Below are positions 46,559-57,479 of a stretch of DNA of 64,000 nt, one piece after another. Numbering within the stretch: position 1 is the first letter of the stretch; each line of letters opens with the position of its first letter. The stretch covers positions 2,821,252 to 2,885,251 of the forward strand of contig JAJEKV010000013.1 in the NCBI GenBank assembly GCA_021234155.1, given 5' to 3'. The stretch is from Isoetes taiwanensis. Its lineage: Eukaryota; Streptophyta; Lycopodiopsida; Isoetales; Isoetaceae. The notes beneath the pieces were generated by a model. That model worked only from the letters and a program-made list of their open reading frames with translations, was not told the DNA's origin and did not search any database. The translations under genes and the position numbers were made by a program.

Positions 46559-47099
46559 GATTAATGTTGTTCTCAGCATTCGAGTTAGTGGAGATTGAGT
46601 GTACAAAAGATAAGTCTCACTTATTGAAATCATCAGGAAATTACATATCCAGGCGATAGGACAGAAGTCCTTTAACAAACACAAGTAGTAACTTCGTAAC
46701 AACTCAAGAGTGCACTCATAACATACAAAATTTGAAAGACAAAAGTTGGCCTCTAGGTCGAGGCCGGAGGTTCTTCTCGCTTGATGCAATGTCAAGATGC
46801 TCTCTTGGCCCTGGAAGTAAAGTACACCGATCTTTTCTTAAATAAATTAAGTAGTGTGGTTGAAGGGATCACCCCCTTAAAATAATCAAAAAAATATGAA
46901 TGCAAGGATCCTATCATGCCTAAGGTTTGCATGTCATCTCGGCGTAAGGAATGGCCATATTCCCATTATAGCCGTAGACGAATGCATCCTATCATGAATG
47001 CCTATATGCCTGTTTTTTTTCAACCTAAGATGCATGTAACCCACCCCTAAAATGATCCTTGTCGGACCTCACTCATATGATCCCTGTCGGACACATAAC

Positions 47100-48390
47100 A
47101 CAAAGCTTACCTTCAGGGTTGGAGGTAATCGCATCTTGGATGGTTCGGCCCTGGCATTCTTTTCGGGTACGTCTTATTCAAATCCACTTTAAGAATCCAT
47201 GTTGCATCTTCTGTGGGTTCCACTTAACCAAGTACTGCAAGATTTGAGTTCGGCGGGTTTGCTTATATACGTGATCAAGGAGAGCTTCAGTCACAATCTC
47301 CAACTGATCCTCAGTCATCTCCAAAAGTGTTGGCGTGTCAAGAACTTCTTCTGGATCAGGATGATGCCTCTTGAGAAGACTTACGTGGAAAACTTTATAG
47401 ATCTTTAAATGTGCGGGTAGATCCAATCAGTAGGCCTGAGAACCTATCCTTTCGGTTATCTGAAAAGGACCCGCCCATCTAGGTGCAAGCTTCTTACAAT
47501 TGCCAATCTTAAGTTTGGCTTGCTTCACCTTGATCTTTAGCCAAACCGAATCACCGACTTAAAATTCTCCGGGCCGTCCGGTGTCGATCGGTAAGTCTCT
47601 TTTGCCGAGCTCTTGCAGCTAGTAAGTATGCTCTTAATTCCTCTACAAGTGCCTGCATATCTATAACCAACTGCTCAGAAACTTCCACCTTGGAAACTGG
47701 ATTATGCCACGTGTCCGAACTGAGGCATTGATAGACATAATTTATCATAAAAGGAGAGATCCTTGAGGATTCCTGTTTAGTGCTGTTATAGGCAAACTCC
47801 ACCAAATGGATATAATCTGCCCATTGAGATTGCTTGTTCCAGACGTAATTGCGTAGCATATCTTCAATTATGCGATTGGTACGATTTGTTTGCCCATCTG
47901 TTTATGGATGATAAGTTGTGCTCATGGCAAGCTTAGTTTGAATAGTGCTGAAGAAATCTTTCCAGAATGCACTAACAAACTTAGGATCCCGGTCCGATAT
48001 AATGGTACGGGGCATCCCATGCAGACGAAACACCTCCTTGGTAAACAACAAGGCGGTATCTAATGCAGTGTCCGTGGTACGACATGGCAGAAAATGTGCC
48101 ATCTTAGAAAGTTTGTCGACCACCACCATCAAGGCATCAAACCCTCTTAAGGTGCACGGAAGTCCCACGATAAAATCCATGGTAATAACTTTCCATTTTG
48201 CATTGTGGATATCTAGGGGTTGCAACTCCCCTGGAATACGCAACTAGATCTGGCATTGCTTAATGTACCTGGCAATATGCTTCTTCATTCCTGGCCAGAA
48301 TTAGCTGGAGCGGATTTTGAAATATGTCTTCATAAATCCTGCGTGCCCCGCTATAGGACTGTTATGTGTATCATGAAATTGCATAATGGG
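47100..48390 (-). pseudogene. Chromovirus integrase with chromodomain
   Basis: Zinc-domain start HDTHNSPIAGHAGFMKTYF (48390-48320), FWPGMKKHIARYIKQC, then the core: ITMDFIVGLP (first Asp), IISDRDPKFVSAFWKDF (second Asp), STTYHP, TDGQTNRTN. The usual catalytic Glu of TDGQTERVN is Asn here. WADYIHLVEFAYNSTKQESSRISPF and FHVSLLKRHHPDP follow. The chromodomain at the end reads LLDHVYKQTRRTQILQYLVKW, with the ATW segment in a shifted frame. Chromodomains steer integration to marked chromatin. A stop and several shifts inactivate it. Confidence 0.85.
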
Positions 48391-48835
48391 AACAACTGAT
48401 TTACTTGCTATGGTCACTCGGGCTTCGTTGGCTGCATTAAAGGTAACTTCTCGCTTCTCACAATCAATGTTGGCCTTGGCAGCAGCCAGGAACTCCATCT
48501 CCACAATGAGATCATAGCTACCAATATCCATTATCTCCGCTCCTAGAGCAACAGGTGCTCCTGGCAGTTGAATATTCAAATTGATGCATCGACCCCGTGT
48601 GTGGCGTACAACCCCACTAGCCAACGTAATTGGACGTGGCTTGGACTTCAAGGGAGTGAGCTACAAGGCCTCTGCAATTCTAGGAGATGCAAAATTATGT
48701 GTGCTGCCAGTGTCCATGAGGATAATGATAGGCGTACAATCTACTTGGCCAACCGTGGAAATGACAGAAGGCTGATGGTTAGCTTGGTCTGTTTCAATGG
48801 TAGCATAGATATGAGACTCACCTTGTATATAGTCA
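48391..48835 (-). pseudogene. Chromovirus protease
   Basis: HQPSVISTVGQVDCTPIIIL then MDTGSTHNFAS (about 48715) is the aspartic protease active site DTG. A TAG stop follows at IAEAL, then LKSKPRPITLASGVV, APVALGAEIMDIGSYDLI and FLAAAKANIDCEKREVTF. The reading continues straight into the integrase zinc domain after VPIMQ, so the deletion junction is near 48390. Confidence 0.8.
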
Positions 48836-48899
48836 GACGCGTCCGATTGTCAGCAGCATTGTCTAGATAGCTTGGATCCCCTGCACCTTCCCAATCCAC

Positions 48900-50100
48900 G
48901 TCAGTGAGGGCGGCTTGCACCGTTTGTGTAATATAGGGGCATTCCTGCATACGGTATCCCGGGCGAAAGCACCGATAGCAAGCCTTGTCCCTATGTAACT
49001 ATTCGCGAGCCTCCTTGAGAATGGCTTGGAGGATATCTCTAAAAGCTCCTGCAGTATTGGTGGACTTATCCAGGACTGCAAAGGAGACTTTCTTCTCTGG
49101 CTTCTGATATCCGGTCGACGCGGGAGTCCCCAGACTAGGCGAGCGCCCTCTATAAGGTGCATACCCCTTGTTCTGACCGAAAGAAGAGGGTCGCGATGGC
49201 TGGTACTTAGGAGCATCCTCTTCTAGGCTAAGAGCTTTAGCCTCTGCTTCTGCGACTGTTTTAGGGTCTATTGCTCGAACCATCTTCCTCAAAGTGGGAG
49301 ATAACCTCTCAATGTACCCTTCAACTGCCCTGCGCACATTTATCCCTGGGACATATAAGCGTAACCTCATGAACTCATCCGTATAGGACTGGACGGTCAT
49401 GTTCTTCCGTACCAGGCGATAAAAGGTTTGGATCTGTTGACAGCGATGAGCCATGGCAACATAATTAGATTTGAAGGCTTTAGCAAAAACCTTATAATGG
49501 CACCTTCCTCTTGTCAGCCCGTGAGAGCAGGCATATCCCTTCCACCATATACGAAAGACCCTGTAAGATTTGTGGTGGCAACTTTTCCAATATCTTTCTC
49601 GGTCATTCCATACGACTTGCCGAACTCCTGCATTTCATCCAACCAACATTCGGCATCAACTCCGGACCTGGTTTTTCCTGAGAACTGCGCCACCTTACGG
49701 TTCTTCCAAATACTAGTGATGGCAGAGTCCATTGTTATTGGTAATCCTTTTTCTTAGGTTTTGCATGGTCAGCCTCATTCTTAGAGGAGTCCGGTGAGTC
49801 AGAAGACTCGGAGGTGGCATCCGAGGATGAACTATTGCGTGCTCTCTTAGATCGTGAAGCTGTAACGGGCACAGGTGTGGGTGGCGGTGGTTGCCGATTC
49901 AGTGGAACAGGAATCTCAGGCCCGTATTCCTGTGGTATCTGGGGTGGATTGATTTGTAACACATAGGCCTCGAGCTCAGTAAACTGACGCTTCATAATGG
50001 TGAGCTCCTGTTCGGGTGTAAGATGGCCCGATGGCACTGGTGTTGCCCATGGAGGGGAACGACGCCGTTTAAGATACAAATGAAATGGAGATAAGCACAT
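48900..50100 (-). pseudogene. Chromovirus gag, frameshifted
   Basis: 50100-49735: Pro/Ser-rich N-terminus with SSDATSESSDSPDSS. 49732-49514: ITSIWKNRKVAQFSGKTR and AECWLDEMQEFGKSYGM. 49454-48999: MAHRCQQIQTFYRLVRK, TVQSYTDEFMRLRLYVPG, EGYIERLSPTLRKMVRAI. At about 48985-48945 the zinc knuckle reads CYRCFRPGYRMQEC, with Tyr at the His position. Capsid and RNA-binding protein of the element, in three frames. Confidence 0.75.
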
Positions 50101-50281
50101 TATGCTAGATAACTATGACAAAAGTAGTGCAAAAAAAACACTTGCTATTTAAATATAGATAAAGTTATAAAGGCATAATGCCACAAACACCCAACAGGAT
50201 TGAAAATTACATTTGTACAAGGGGAGTTATATATAAAAAAAAACTGATCTAGGACGTGGTAAGGGGATAAAGGATCGAGTA

Positions 50282-50620
50282 TCAGATGCTTTCCCTTACC
50301 CCCCGAACTAAATTGTATTTAGCCCAAGCCTGGATAATCACATCCTGATACTCAAGGGTTGAACTGATAGTTAAAAGGTTAAAAAGGTCACGGAGCGCGT
50401 AGTACAACTCCCAAAGATGGTCGTCGGCATCCTCAAAGGCTTCTTGTTTGGTGCAATCACAATACGACCAAGTTCGGTGGAGCTTGAGTTTGAGATCCTG
50501 GAAAGCATGGTCATGGAGAATTGTAACAATTTCAAAGCCCTTCATCGGGTCGTACGGCTCTTCCACTCCTGCAATAAGCCGATATAAGTCATTCCTTATA
50601 CTTCAAAGTTCTCAAAAAGA
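50282..50620 (-). CDS. Unrecognised ORF upstream of gag (C)
   Basis: The frame is open from about 50605 to 50282 without an ATG: RNDLYRLIAGVEEPYDPMKG, FEIVTILHDHAFQDLKL, HLWELYYALRDLFNLL. No family recognised. The absence of a start suggests a fragment or an exon. Whether it belongs to the chromovirus is open. Confidence 0.3.
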
Positions 50621-50740
50621 GAGACAAGTAATATAGGAAAAACAAATTTTTGTATTAAAAAGGGCATCAAAAATGTTGATGCAATAATACATATATTTGA
50701 GTGGCCAAAGGCCGTACTCTATAATGCCTCATATGTATAT

Positions 50741-51670
50741 CTAGGAGCTAGGCCCCGCGTCTTGATCCATCGGTGTAGGGGGTGATGGTGGCGGCCGATG
50801 GCGTAGTATAGTAACCCCTGGATCAACTGTGGTGGCTGCAAGAGAAGCAACCTCTGGTGGATAAGTAGTAGCCAATGGGGTTGCCACAAGGAGCTTCATG
50901 CTCATCCACGGTGCTATGTCCTGGCCCAAGGCGGTAAGGGCGAAGTCCCGGCGCACTAGCACATAAGTGAAAATGCGATAGGGGAGCTTCTTATGGCCCA
51001 CCAGGGTGGACAATGCACAACGGTTCCACCATGATGCTTCGGCCTCTGGGGCTAGGTCTCGGGCTACAAAAAGGACATGTCCGTGCCGAAAAGTCAATAG
51101 GAAGAAGCGTGTGAGGTGGTTCCCCAACGCTTTAACCTCTTGTGTAACTGAGGCCACTTCCTTATCGAGGTCCATGGTGACCTCTTCCTCCTTAAGCTCC
51201 TGCTTTTTCTCCCTTAGATGGCTAGGGTTTTGGTAAAGATCTTCCCTTTCTTCATCCGAGTCGGACGGAATGTCGACCACATTAATGTTTGGGATGTGAG
51301 GTCCCATGGCCGTAAAAGCTTCCTGAGGAGGCTGAGATGGAGGATCCTAAAGTACAAGATCCCTTAGATGAAGGAGAGTAACGGCCGGCTCGATGGTTTC
51401 TTGATGAAACTGGAGCAGCTGTTGTACCTCTAGAGGGAGATCAACTGGCGTAAAGTCAATAAAATCATCTATGCAATATTCATCAAGCTCATAAAGCACT
51501 TGTGCTTTAGTTCGGCCCTTCACGCCGGCCACTACATGGTATGTCCACATAGTATCCTCCAATAGGAGGAACTCCTGCCCTTGGTGATAGATAACTGGAA
51601 GGGCATCCAATCCGTCAGCCGTGCTCCCTGATCTCGTTGTGGCGGCATCTGTTCTGCCAACTTCTTCCAC
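50741..51670 (-). CDS. Unrecognised ORF pair upstream of gag (B)
   Basis: Two ORFs in one frame separated by a single TAG at 51347: MEEVGRTDAATTRSG, VIYHQGQEFLLLEDTMWTY, KAQVLYELDEYCIDDFIDF (51670-51347), then MGPHIPNINVVDIPSDSDEE, an acidic and Lys/Glu-rich helix, SWWNRCALSTLVGH and a Pro-rich tail PPSPPTPMDQDAGPSS (51307-50741). Without the TAG this would be about 310 residues. No domain recognised. Same strand and spacing as the gag downstream, so possibly an extra gene of the element. Confidence 0.4.
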
Positions 51671-51687
51671 TGGATAAAATCATCCTC

Positions 51688-52179
51688 TTAGATGTACTCG
51701 TCTTCTTCCTCATCTGAGGACTCAGGTACCTTGCCCTTCTCTGCCGGCAGGGTGTCATCCTTCACATACTGGTCCATACGAATGGGCAGTGCAAAAGCCA
51801 CTTCAAGGTATTGTTGGCTCTCATGTGTCACCACAGGTGGACTGCGGCACCATCGAAGTTTGTCCTTGAGCACATCATATGCATGTGTGTCTCCTCCCAG
51901 CATTTCCCTCACTACAGCTCGTTCTATGTAGAGCTGGGGCGGATCTCCCAAAGGAATGCAAAGAGGGAGCATCTCTTGAGTATAAAACTCAAGGAAGCCC
52001 GAATAATCGGGATGACTCTGCATGTTAGCTATGAGGTCTATCTTCTGGAGCAAAAAGGGTTGTAGGAGGTCAAAGGGGACTTGGGAATCCCAGTGCTCTC
52101 CGTCCTGATACCATTGAAGCAGATAGTTTGCAGATAGTTGCGATGGCAATAGATATAAGGTAATTGTGGTCTTGCACAA
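51688..52179 (-). CDS. Unrecognised 163-residue ORF upstream of gag (A)
   Basis: MCKTTITLYLLPSQ, then WYQDGEHWDSQVPFDLLQPF, MLPLCIPLGDPPQLYIE, VVREMLGGDTHAYDVL and an acidic end SSDEEEDEYI. In frame after the stop, EDDFIQWKKLAEQM still looks protein-like, so the stop may be a later mutation and ORFs A and B may once have been one gene with a frameshift between. No family recognised. Confidence 0.4.
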   Translation of the reverse strand: MCKTTITLYLLPSQLSANYLLQWYQDGEHWDSQVPFDLLQPFLLQKIDLIANMQSHPDYSGFLEFYTQEMLPLCIPLGDPPQLYIERAVVREMLGGDTHAYDVLKDKLRWCRSPPVVTHESQQYLEVAFALPIRMDQYVKDDTLPAEKGKVPESSDEEEDEYI

Positions 52180-52269
52180 TTTGACTCATCATGACAGCCA
52201 CAAACACAGTCACAGCTTGATGCTTGCATCTGATTGTTGTAAGTCGGTGGCGGTTGCAACATGTAGACA

Positions 52270-54169
52270 CAGCTTCATGAATGTAGAATTTAAATACTAT
52301 AAGCTTGTTATTCTATGATTTTCCCGCTTTCCTTAGGCGGCGTGTAATGTATCCAATATTTATACAGAGATGTCAGAGCTATACTTCCAAGCAAAGAACT
52401 TCAGCTTAAGGGATAGTACATTCTGTTATTGTTTATGATTGCAAAGGCTGCACATCGATTCAATTATATGAGTGAGAAAATAGGATGCTGGTTAGTCTTC
52501 CATTATTACGATACTCTATAACAAAGAACTTAGATTGTTTAGCTCTTTTAGACAATCCTATGGAGTTGACCAAATTGTAAATTATATATTAGTAAAGCTT
52601 AAAGACCAACAGATTCTATGCCACCCGAAGTCTGTGTAGCGTTAACCATACTTGCAGGTTTATCCATCATGATGACATATAGACATTACTTGCAAGGGAG
52701 ATTAACAACATGACAATTCTGAAAATCATGCACATAATTCCAAAATGCTATGGGTGACAAAACAGTCAAATTCTGATACACAAGCTAGGGGCTGTCAGAT
52801 TTAATAACACTGGTGCTGGTTCAGTTCGACACTTGTAGCCATACCAACAGTCTTGGAGGTCGCAGCATGTGGAGGCAATTCCTGCATGCACAGTGCCAAG
52901 ATGTTACCTGATTGCATGCATATGGTTGCATGATGTGATCCTTACACTTTTTTGCACGAAATCAAGCACTATATCATCATAGCTTAAACCCAGCAGAATA
53001 TTGTGCCCAAAACATTGAAACATCACGATGATTTACCGACAAACAAACATGTTATGTTACTGCCACTAATATTTAACTATATAAACCCTGTATATTTAAC
53101 AAAGAGTATCCGATAGCTAACATCCTAAGCAACTTTAATATGGCAGCCCCTACAACCAGCTTATACTTATAGTCAAAATCCAAAGTATTAAGCAAATATC
53201 ATGCTGCCCCAACCCCCAGCAAATTCGTATCTAGCTGCCCCAACTTACACTTGTGTCCGCTGATTTCTATGATGATTCTTTGGGAATTGAACCCAAACAC
53301 AACCAGCAAATCCTTTTTGTTTTATTTTTTTCTTTATCAAATATATCAATTCCTGTGATCAATCCTCAAGTTATGAGGAGGCATACAATCCTTGCAACAA
53401 ATTGTGTATTCTCTTCTATATCCTACCTTCTTGATTATGTCCATTGAAAAATTGAATTCGTGAAAATCCGAGCCTCTATGACTCCAAGCTTTTAGAATAT
53501 GAAATTACGCAATTCCAAAATAACTAATGTCCATAAGACTCTTCCCGTTTGAGCTAATGTGACTATTTTTTATCTTAAATCTATGTTTTTTGAATAACCC
53601 ATTGAATCATTCTCCATGTCCTAATAAGACTTTAACCAATCTAAGCGAGTAATGTGTTTTTAATGCAATGCTCCTCCATTGAATTGTTTTTCGGCAAGAA
53701 TTGACTATTTTCCCTGTTATTTTGCTGCCTCTTCATTCTTTGAACAAAAAATTGAAAATATAAGACTCCAATAACCTTTTTGGTAACCTTTACCTCTTCC
53801 ACGCTCAAAGTTGTAATTTCACATTATTGCACTTTCTTCAAACCAGCGGTGTTGCATAAAGAACTTCATACTTTTCTCACGCCTCTTCAATGTGAACAAA
53901 GAAATTGCAATCAAATCTACTTCAAGTTGTAATTTCACATTATTTGCCCACATAAAGAACTTCTCATGGATCACAAATAGTTATTTTTTCTCCAATCCCC
54001 ATAAAATATCTGCTCAAGGGAAGCTTCACTAACGCCTTGAAATGTATATGTCTGTGGTGCATGTTTGCACATCCTTGAACAAGGAAGCAAATATGCTTAT
54101 TGGAATGAAGGCTTTTGCACCACCTCGAACCCCACCTCTTTCAGTCAATAACCTTCCTACTTCTCTTGC
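52270..54169. other. No gene seen; expected chromovirus 5' LTR not found
   Basis: AT-rich sequence. I looked for a second copy of the LTR ends (TGTCAGACCC, AATGTCACA) and found none. The 53460-53660 part resembles 26280-26450. Confidence 0.4.
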
Positions 54170-54269
54170 TAATAAAAATAAACGCCAAAAAGAATATGCT
54201 TATCATTCAAACCTTTAGAAATCTGTGATAGTGCAGGGGAGTTTACTAGTGACAACTGTCCCACCTTAC

Positions 54270-54759
54270 CTTTTGTGATTGTGTAATGGTATTTGTGGAA
54301 CCAAACACCTTGACCCCTGAGAGCAGACAAAGGGACGTCACGAAATATCAAATGCCCAATAGCATGATGATGAACTTCCAAAACGCTTGTGATACTCTGT
54401 GCCGAAACTCTATCCTTGAAATCAGAAGAACACAAACAATTCACTTCAAGCTTTGGAAACATAGGGCTCTGTTGTGCAACATCCTCTTTCATCATATCTG
54501 CAGGTCCATACGCATGCGCAACAACAATCTCATCTATACTTTTACTGCCCTGACCAATAACAAATCCAACCACCTGTGCTTTCCAATGTGCAGTCAAATC
54601 ATTGAGCTTTCGTTTTTTTACTTTATGATCACCGCGTTGTTTTGGCTTCATAGTCACCCAAGAACCCACTGAGATATTCAAGTCTGTCCATTCTCCATTG
54701 TCATCTTTCACATTCCTTAATACAATCTGAGTAATTTCAGATCGCTTAGTAGCCATTAC
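54270..54759 (-). CDS. Exon with possible BAH-like domain
   Basis: A 490-bp open stretch bounded by an acceptor (TTTGCACAG/GTAATGG) and a donor (ACAAAAG/GTAAGG). It encodes MATKRSEITQIVLRNVKDDN, WTDLNISVGSWVTMKP, HWKAQVVGFVIGQG, VNCLCSSDFKDRVSAQSI and VWFHKYHYTITK. The pattern of a start strand with VGSWV, and a later C-S-x-D/H-x-D-x-V-S-A-x-S-I segment, recalls BAH domains of chromatin proteins. This is a weak match by eye. No flanking exons were identified. The clean splice edges make it the best host-exon candidate after the small gene at 5703. Confidence 0.4.
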
Positions 54760-54771
54760 CTGTGCAAACAA

Positions 54772-56689
54772 ATGAATACCACATTATTCAACTAAAAAAC
54801 CACTTAATAAAAATCAATACCGCATCATTCAACTGAAAAACCACTAAGAAATACAATAGGGCTGAAAATACATACGATTTCTCTTCTAGCTTATAGGACA
54901 GTTGAGGATCAGAGTTAAGAAGTCTATTCCAGTTTCAGTTTTTGCATTTGAATGTCGCAACCTACTAAATGTCTGGCTTCATGCATCAATAATAGCCTGC
55001 ATGTAAATGTCCATAACAACAATTATTCATTTGCCTAAACTGGATATGTCCCTAATGAGGTTAAAACTAGGATGCAAATGAATTCCCTGCCTTGCAAATT
55101 CATCTCACTCTATAATTTACATTACGGAGTTACTGAATTATTGGACACTTGGGGCATAAACATACCAAAAAAGCATGAAAAAGGCATGAAACAATCCTCT
55201 CTTTACAGGCTGTGAAATAGTGCAATGCCTACACATCCATTAGATGCAAGAAAGGAAGATCAGTTCATCATTGATGGTCTCTGGAAATATTTTGCAGAGG
55301 AGGAAGGATGTCTTCAGTTCAAAGACTGGAAGAAAAGAACAAGGAGTTTCTATATCTTCTGATCAGGTAAATTGAAATGTTTTTTTGAAATCCATAGCTA
55401 GCATATCAATATGCTCTGATGAAGCAAAATCATAAAATAAATATAAGACATCACATCTTCCTCCTTCTACACGTGATGGTGCATTCCCATGAGTTATCCT
55501 ATTGAATGCTAAAGAAATGCTAACTAAGCTTCCCGAAATTGCAATGATCAAACATAAAGAGAAGTGAAAACACTCACGAGAGCTGAATAGGGTTGATCTT
55601 GAGATTTCTGGAAGATATAGAAGGCCGAATTGCTGAAAGCTATTGATTTGCTATGACATCTGAACAATTGCTATTGCACCTGAAAAGCATAAATTAGAAT
55701 AGAATTGGGTCAGCGGAGCTACAGTGAATGGGTCAATCCCATTGCTACAGTGCCCGATAGACCCATTCAGTTTTCGAAATTGTATAAAGAAGTTAAATAT
55801 TAGACTCGTTCAAATACCTTGCTAGCAATTGTCGACACTTGAAGGAGTTGCTTAAACAAATGATCCTATAAAATTCACAGCAATAGAATCAAAGCTTTTC
55901 TGCCAGGATGAGACAAAAACTTTGCCGCCAAGAAATTTTGTTTTTGAGGGAAGTCCATCACCGCTCTCTTAGCATAGATTGAGGTGAAAAACTCTAAGGG
56001 GGCAATACATTAAATGCAATTGTTTTAATGACGAGTTAGGTTGCCATTTAATTAGACTAATTAGATGTATATTAACTCAAAAAAATGCCACATCATACTG
56101 GTATAACAAAGTAACACCTTGCACGCTATTGGTTGATCCCAAATGCTGATGTGGAATTTCAAGGGTTTTTTATTGGGATATTTTGAGATCCAAAAAAACT
56201 CTAATGTCATTGGCGCTGCAAGGCGTGGAGGAGGAGGACACAAGAAAAGGTAAGGAGTAGCAAATGAAACCTTAAGGGCTCTTTAAGTACTTTTTTTTTA
56301 CTTTTATGCTGATGTCAGCATCAATATTTAAATAATTATTGATTTTTAGCACGCCAGCCTAACCAAGCGTGCAACCCTCCTTGCAATTCTAGGCTATCCA
56401 CGTAGCAGTTCCAAGTAAGCAAAACGTGAGGTGGCATGTGCTGCACCTTTAGATCCTGTTTTTTACGAATCAATGGCCGAGAAAAATAGAAAAATAGCTA
56501 AAAATGCCACGGAGATGGAGAAGGTCGCGAAATAACTCCCTCCGTCCATCGAGCCTTATTTTTTTGCTTTCGCTCGTCCTATTCCTTGTTTCTGTGTCAA
56601 TTCGCAAGTTTCATTCCTTCTTCTCTTCGAACTAACAGAGCCAAAGTATTGCTATCTGGTAAGAACCCTATATGGGCTTCGTTGTTGGT
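54772..56689. other. Intergenic, no gene seen
   Basis: AT-rich sequence with short ORFs only. Confidence 0.4.
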
Positions 56690-57160
56690 CCTAAATCCAA
56701 AACCGGTTGCTTTCGTATTGAACATTTCTTGTTTTTTAGGTGGATCCGTCCAAGTGTGGTCTTACATTTCTTCCTCTCCTCATACCAACAAAGCCGAAGG
56801 TAAGAACCCTATATGCCGTAATGTGCGTATGTTTCTGTTTTGTTTCTCAATTTGTACCGAGATTGTGCTTTATTATCATCCCCAAACTTGCCTGTTGCCT
56901 GAGAGCATCCTCCTTGAATTTCTTCATGGCTTTTTCGTTGTTGGTCCTAAATCCAAAACGGGTTCCTTTGGTATTGAACATTTCTTGTTTTTTAGGCGTT
57001 TCATTTGAGAAACAAATTGACTGCTAAAATGTGACTGCTAAACATCCACATTTCTTTCCTTTGGTGAAACAGCAATATGGCGTTTGATGTTTCTGTTTTG
57101 TTTCTCAATTTGTACCGAGATTGTGCTTTCCCCTTATCCCATGTATTTCACGTCACCTTC
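56690..57160. repeat. ~250-bp tandem duplication, two units
   Basis: GTTGTTGGTCCTAAATCCAA and GAACATTTCTTGTTTTTTAGG at 56690-56742 recur at 56938-56995. TTCTGTTTTGTTTCTCAATT and GTACCGAGATTGTGCTTT at 56830-56872 recur at 57090-57130. The ORFs here (56586-57008, 56740-57027) read through both units and show no domain. Confidence 0.75.
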
Positions 57161-57479
57161 AATTCCACCTCCTATTTCATCCTCGTATATTTCAATACAT
57201 CTATCGGCTAACTTTCCATATTCTGTTGGAATACATCTACCTGCAGCATAAGTTAGACTGCGCCATTCCAAATGTCTGCAAAAAGCTAAACTGGTGTAGA
57301 ACAGATTAATCTGCCAGAGAAATCCTGAGCTCCGTAAAACTCTGCCTAGCCTGAATGGAAGAAGTTACTTTTGAGATCATAAAGCACTGAAAATCTACCA
57401 TTCTGGCAGGGTGCTCCAAATCTAAAGCAAAGACTGCAAATCATCTGTCATGTCAGATAGAACCAATCCCATTCAAATA

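Larger units (their letters stand above)
46529..50100 (-). mobile_element. Chromovirus internal region lacking RT/RNase H
   Basis: Minus-strand order: gag (50100-48900), protease (48835-48391), then directly integrase with a chromodomain (48390-47100), 3' untranslated sequence and polypurine tract (46558-46529). The RT and RNase H expected between protease and integrase are missing. No 5' LTR was found to the right. Frameshifts occur throughout. A defective, older element, since another element has inserted into its LTR. Confidence 0.8.

Noticed and set aside
50282-52179. Endogenous caulimovirus genes
   Set aside because: No movement protein, coat zinc finger or RT of that type is visible in the block; the nearby enzymes are chromovirus.
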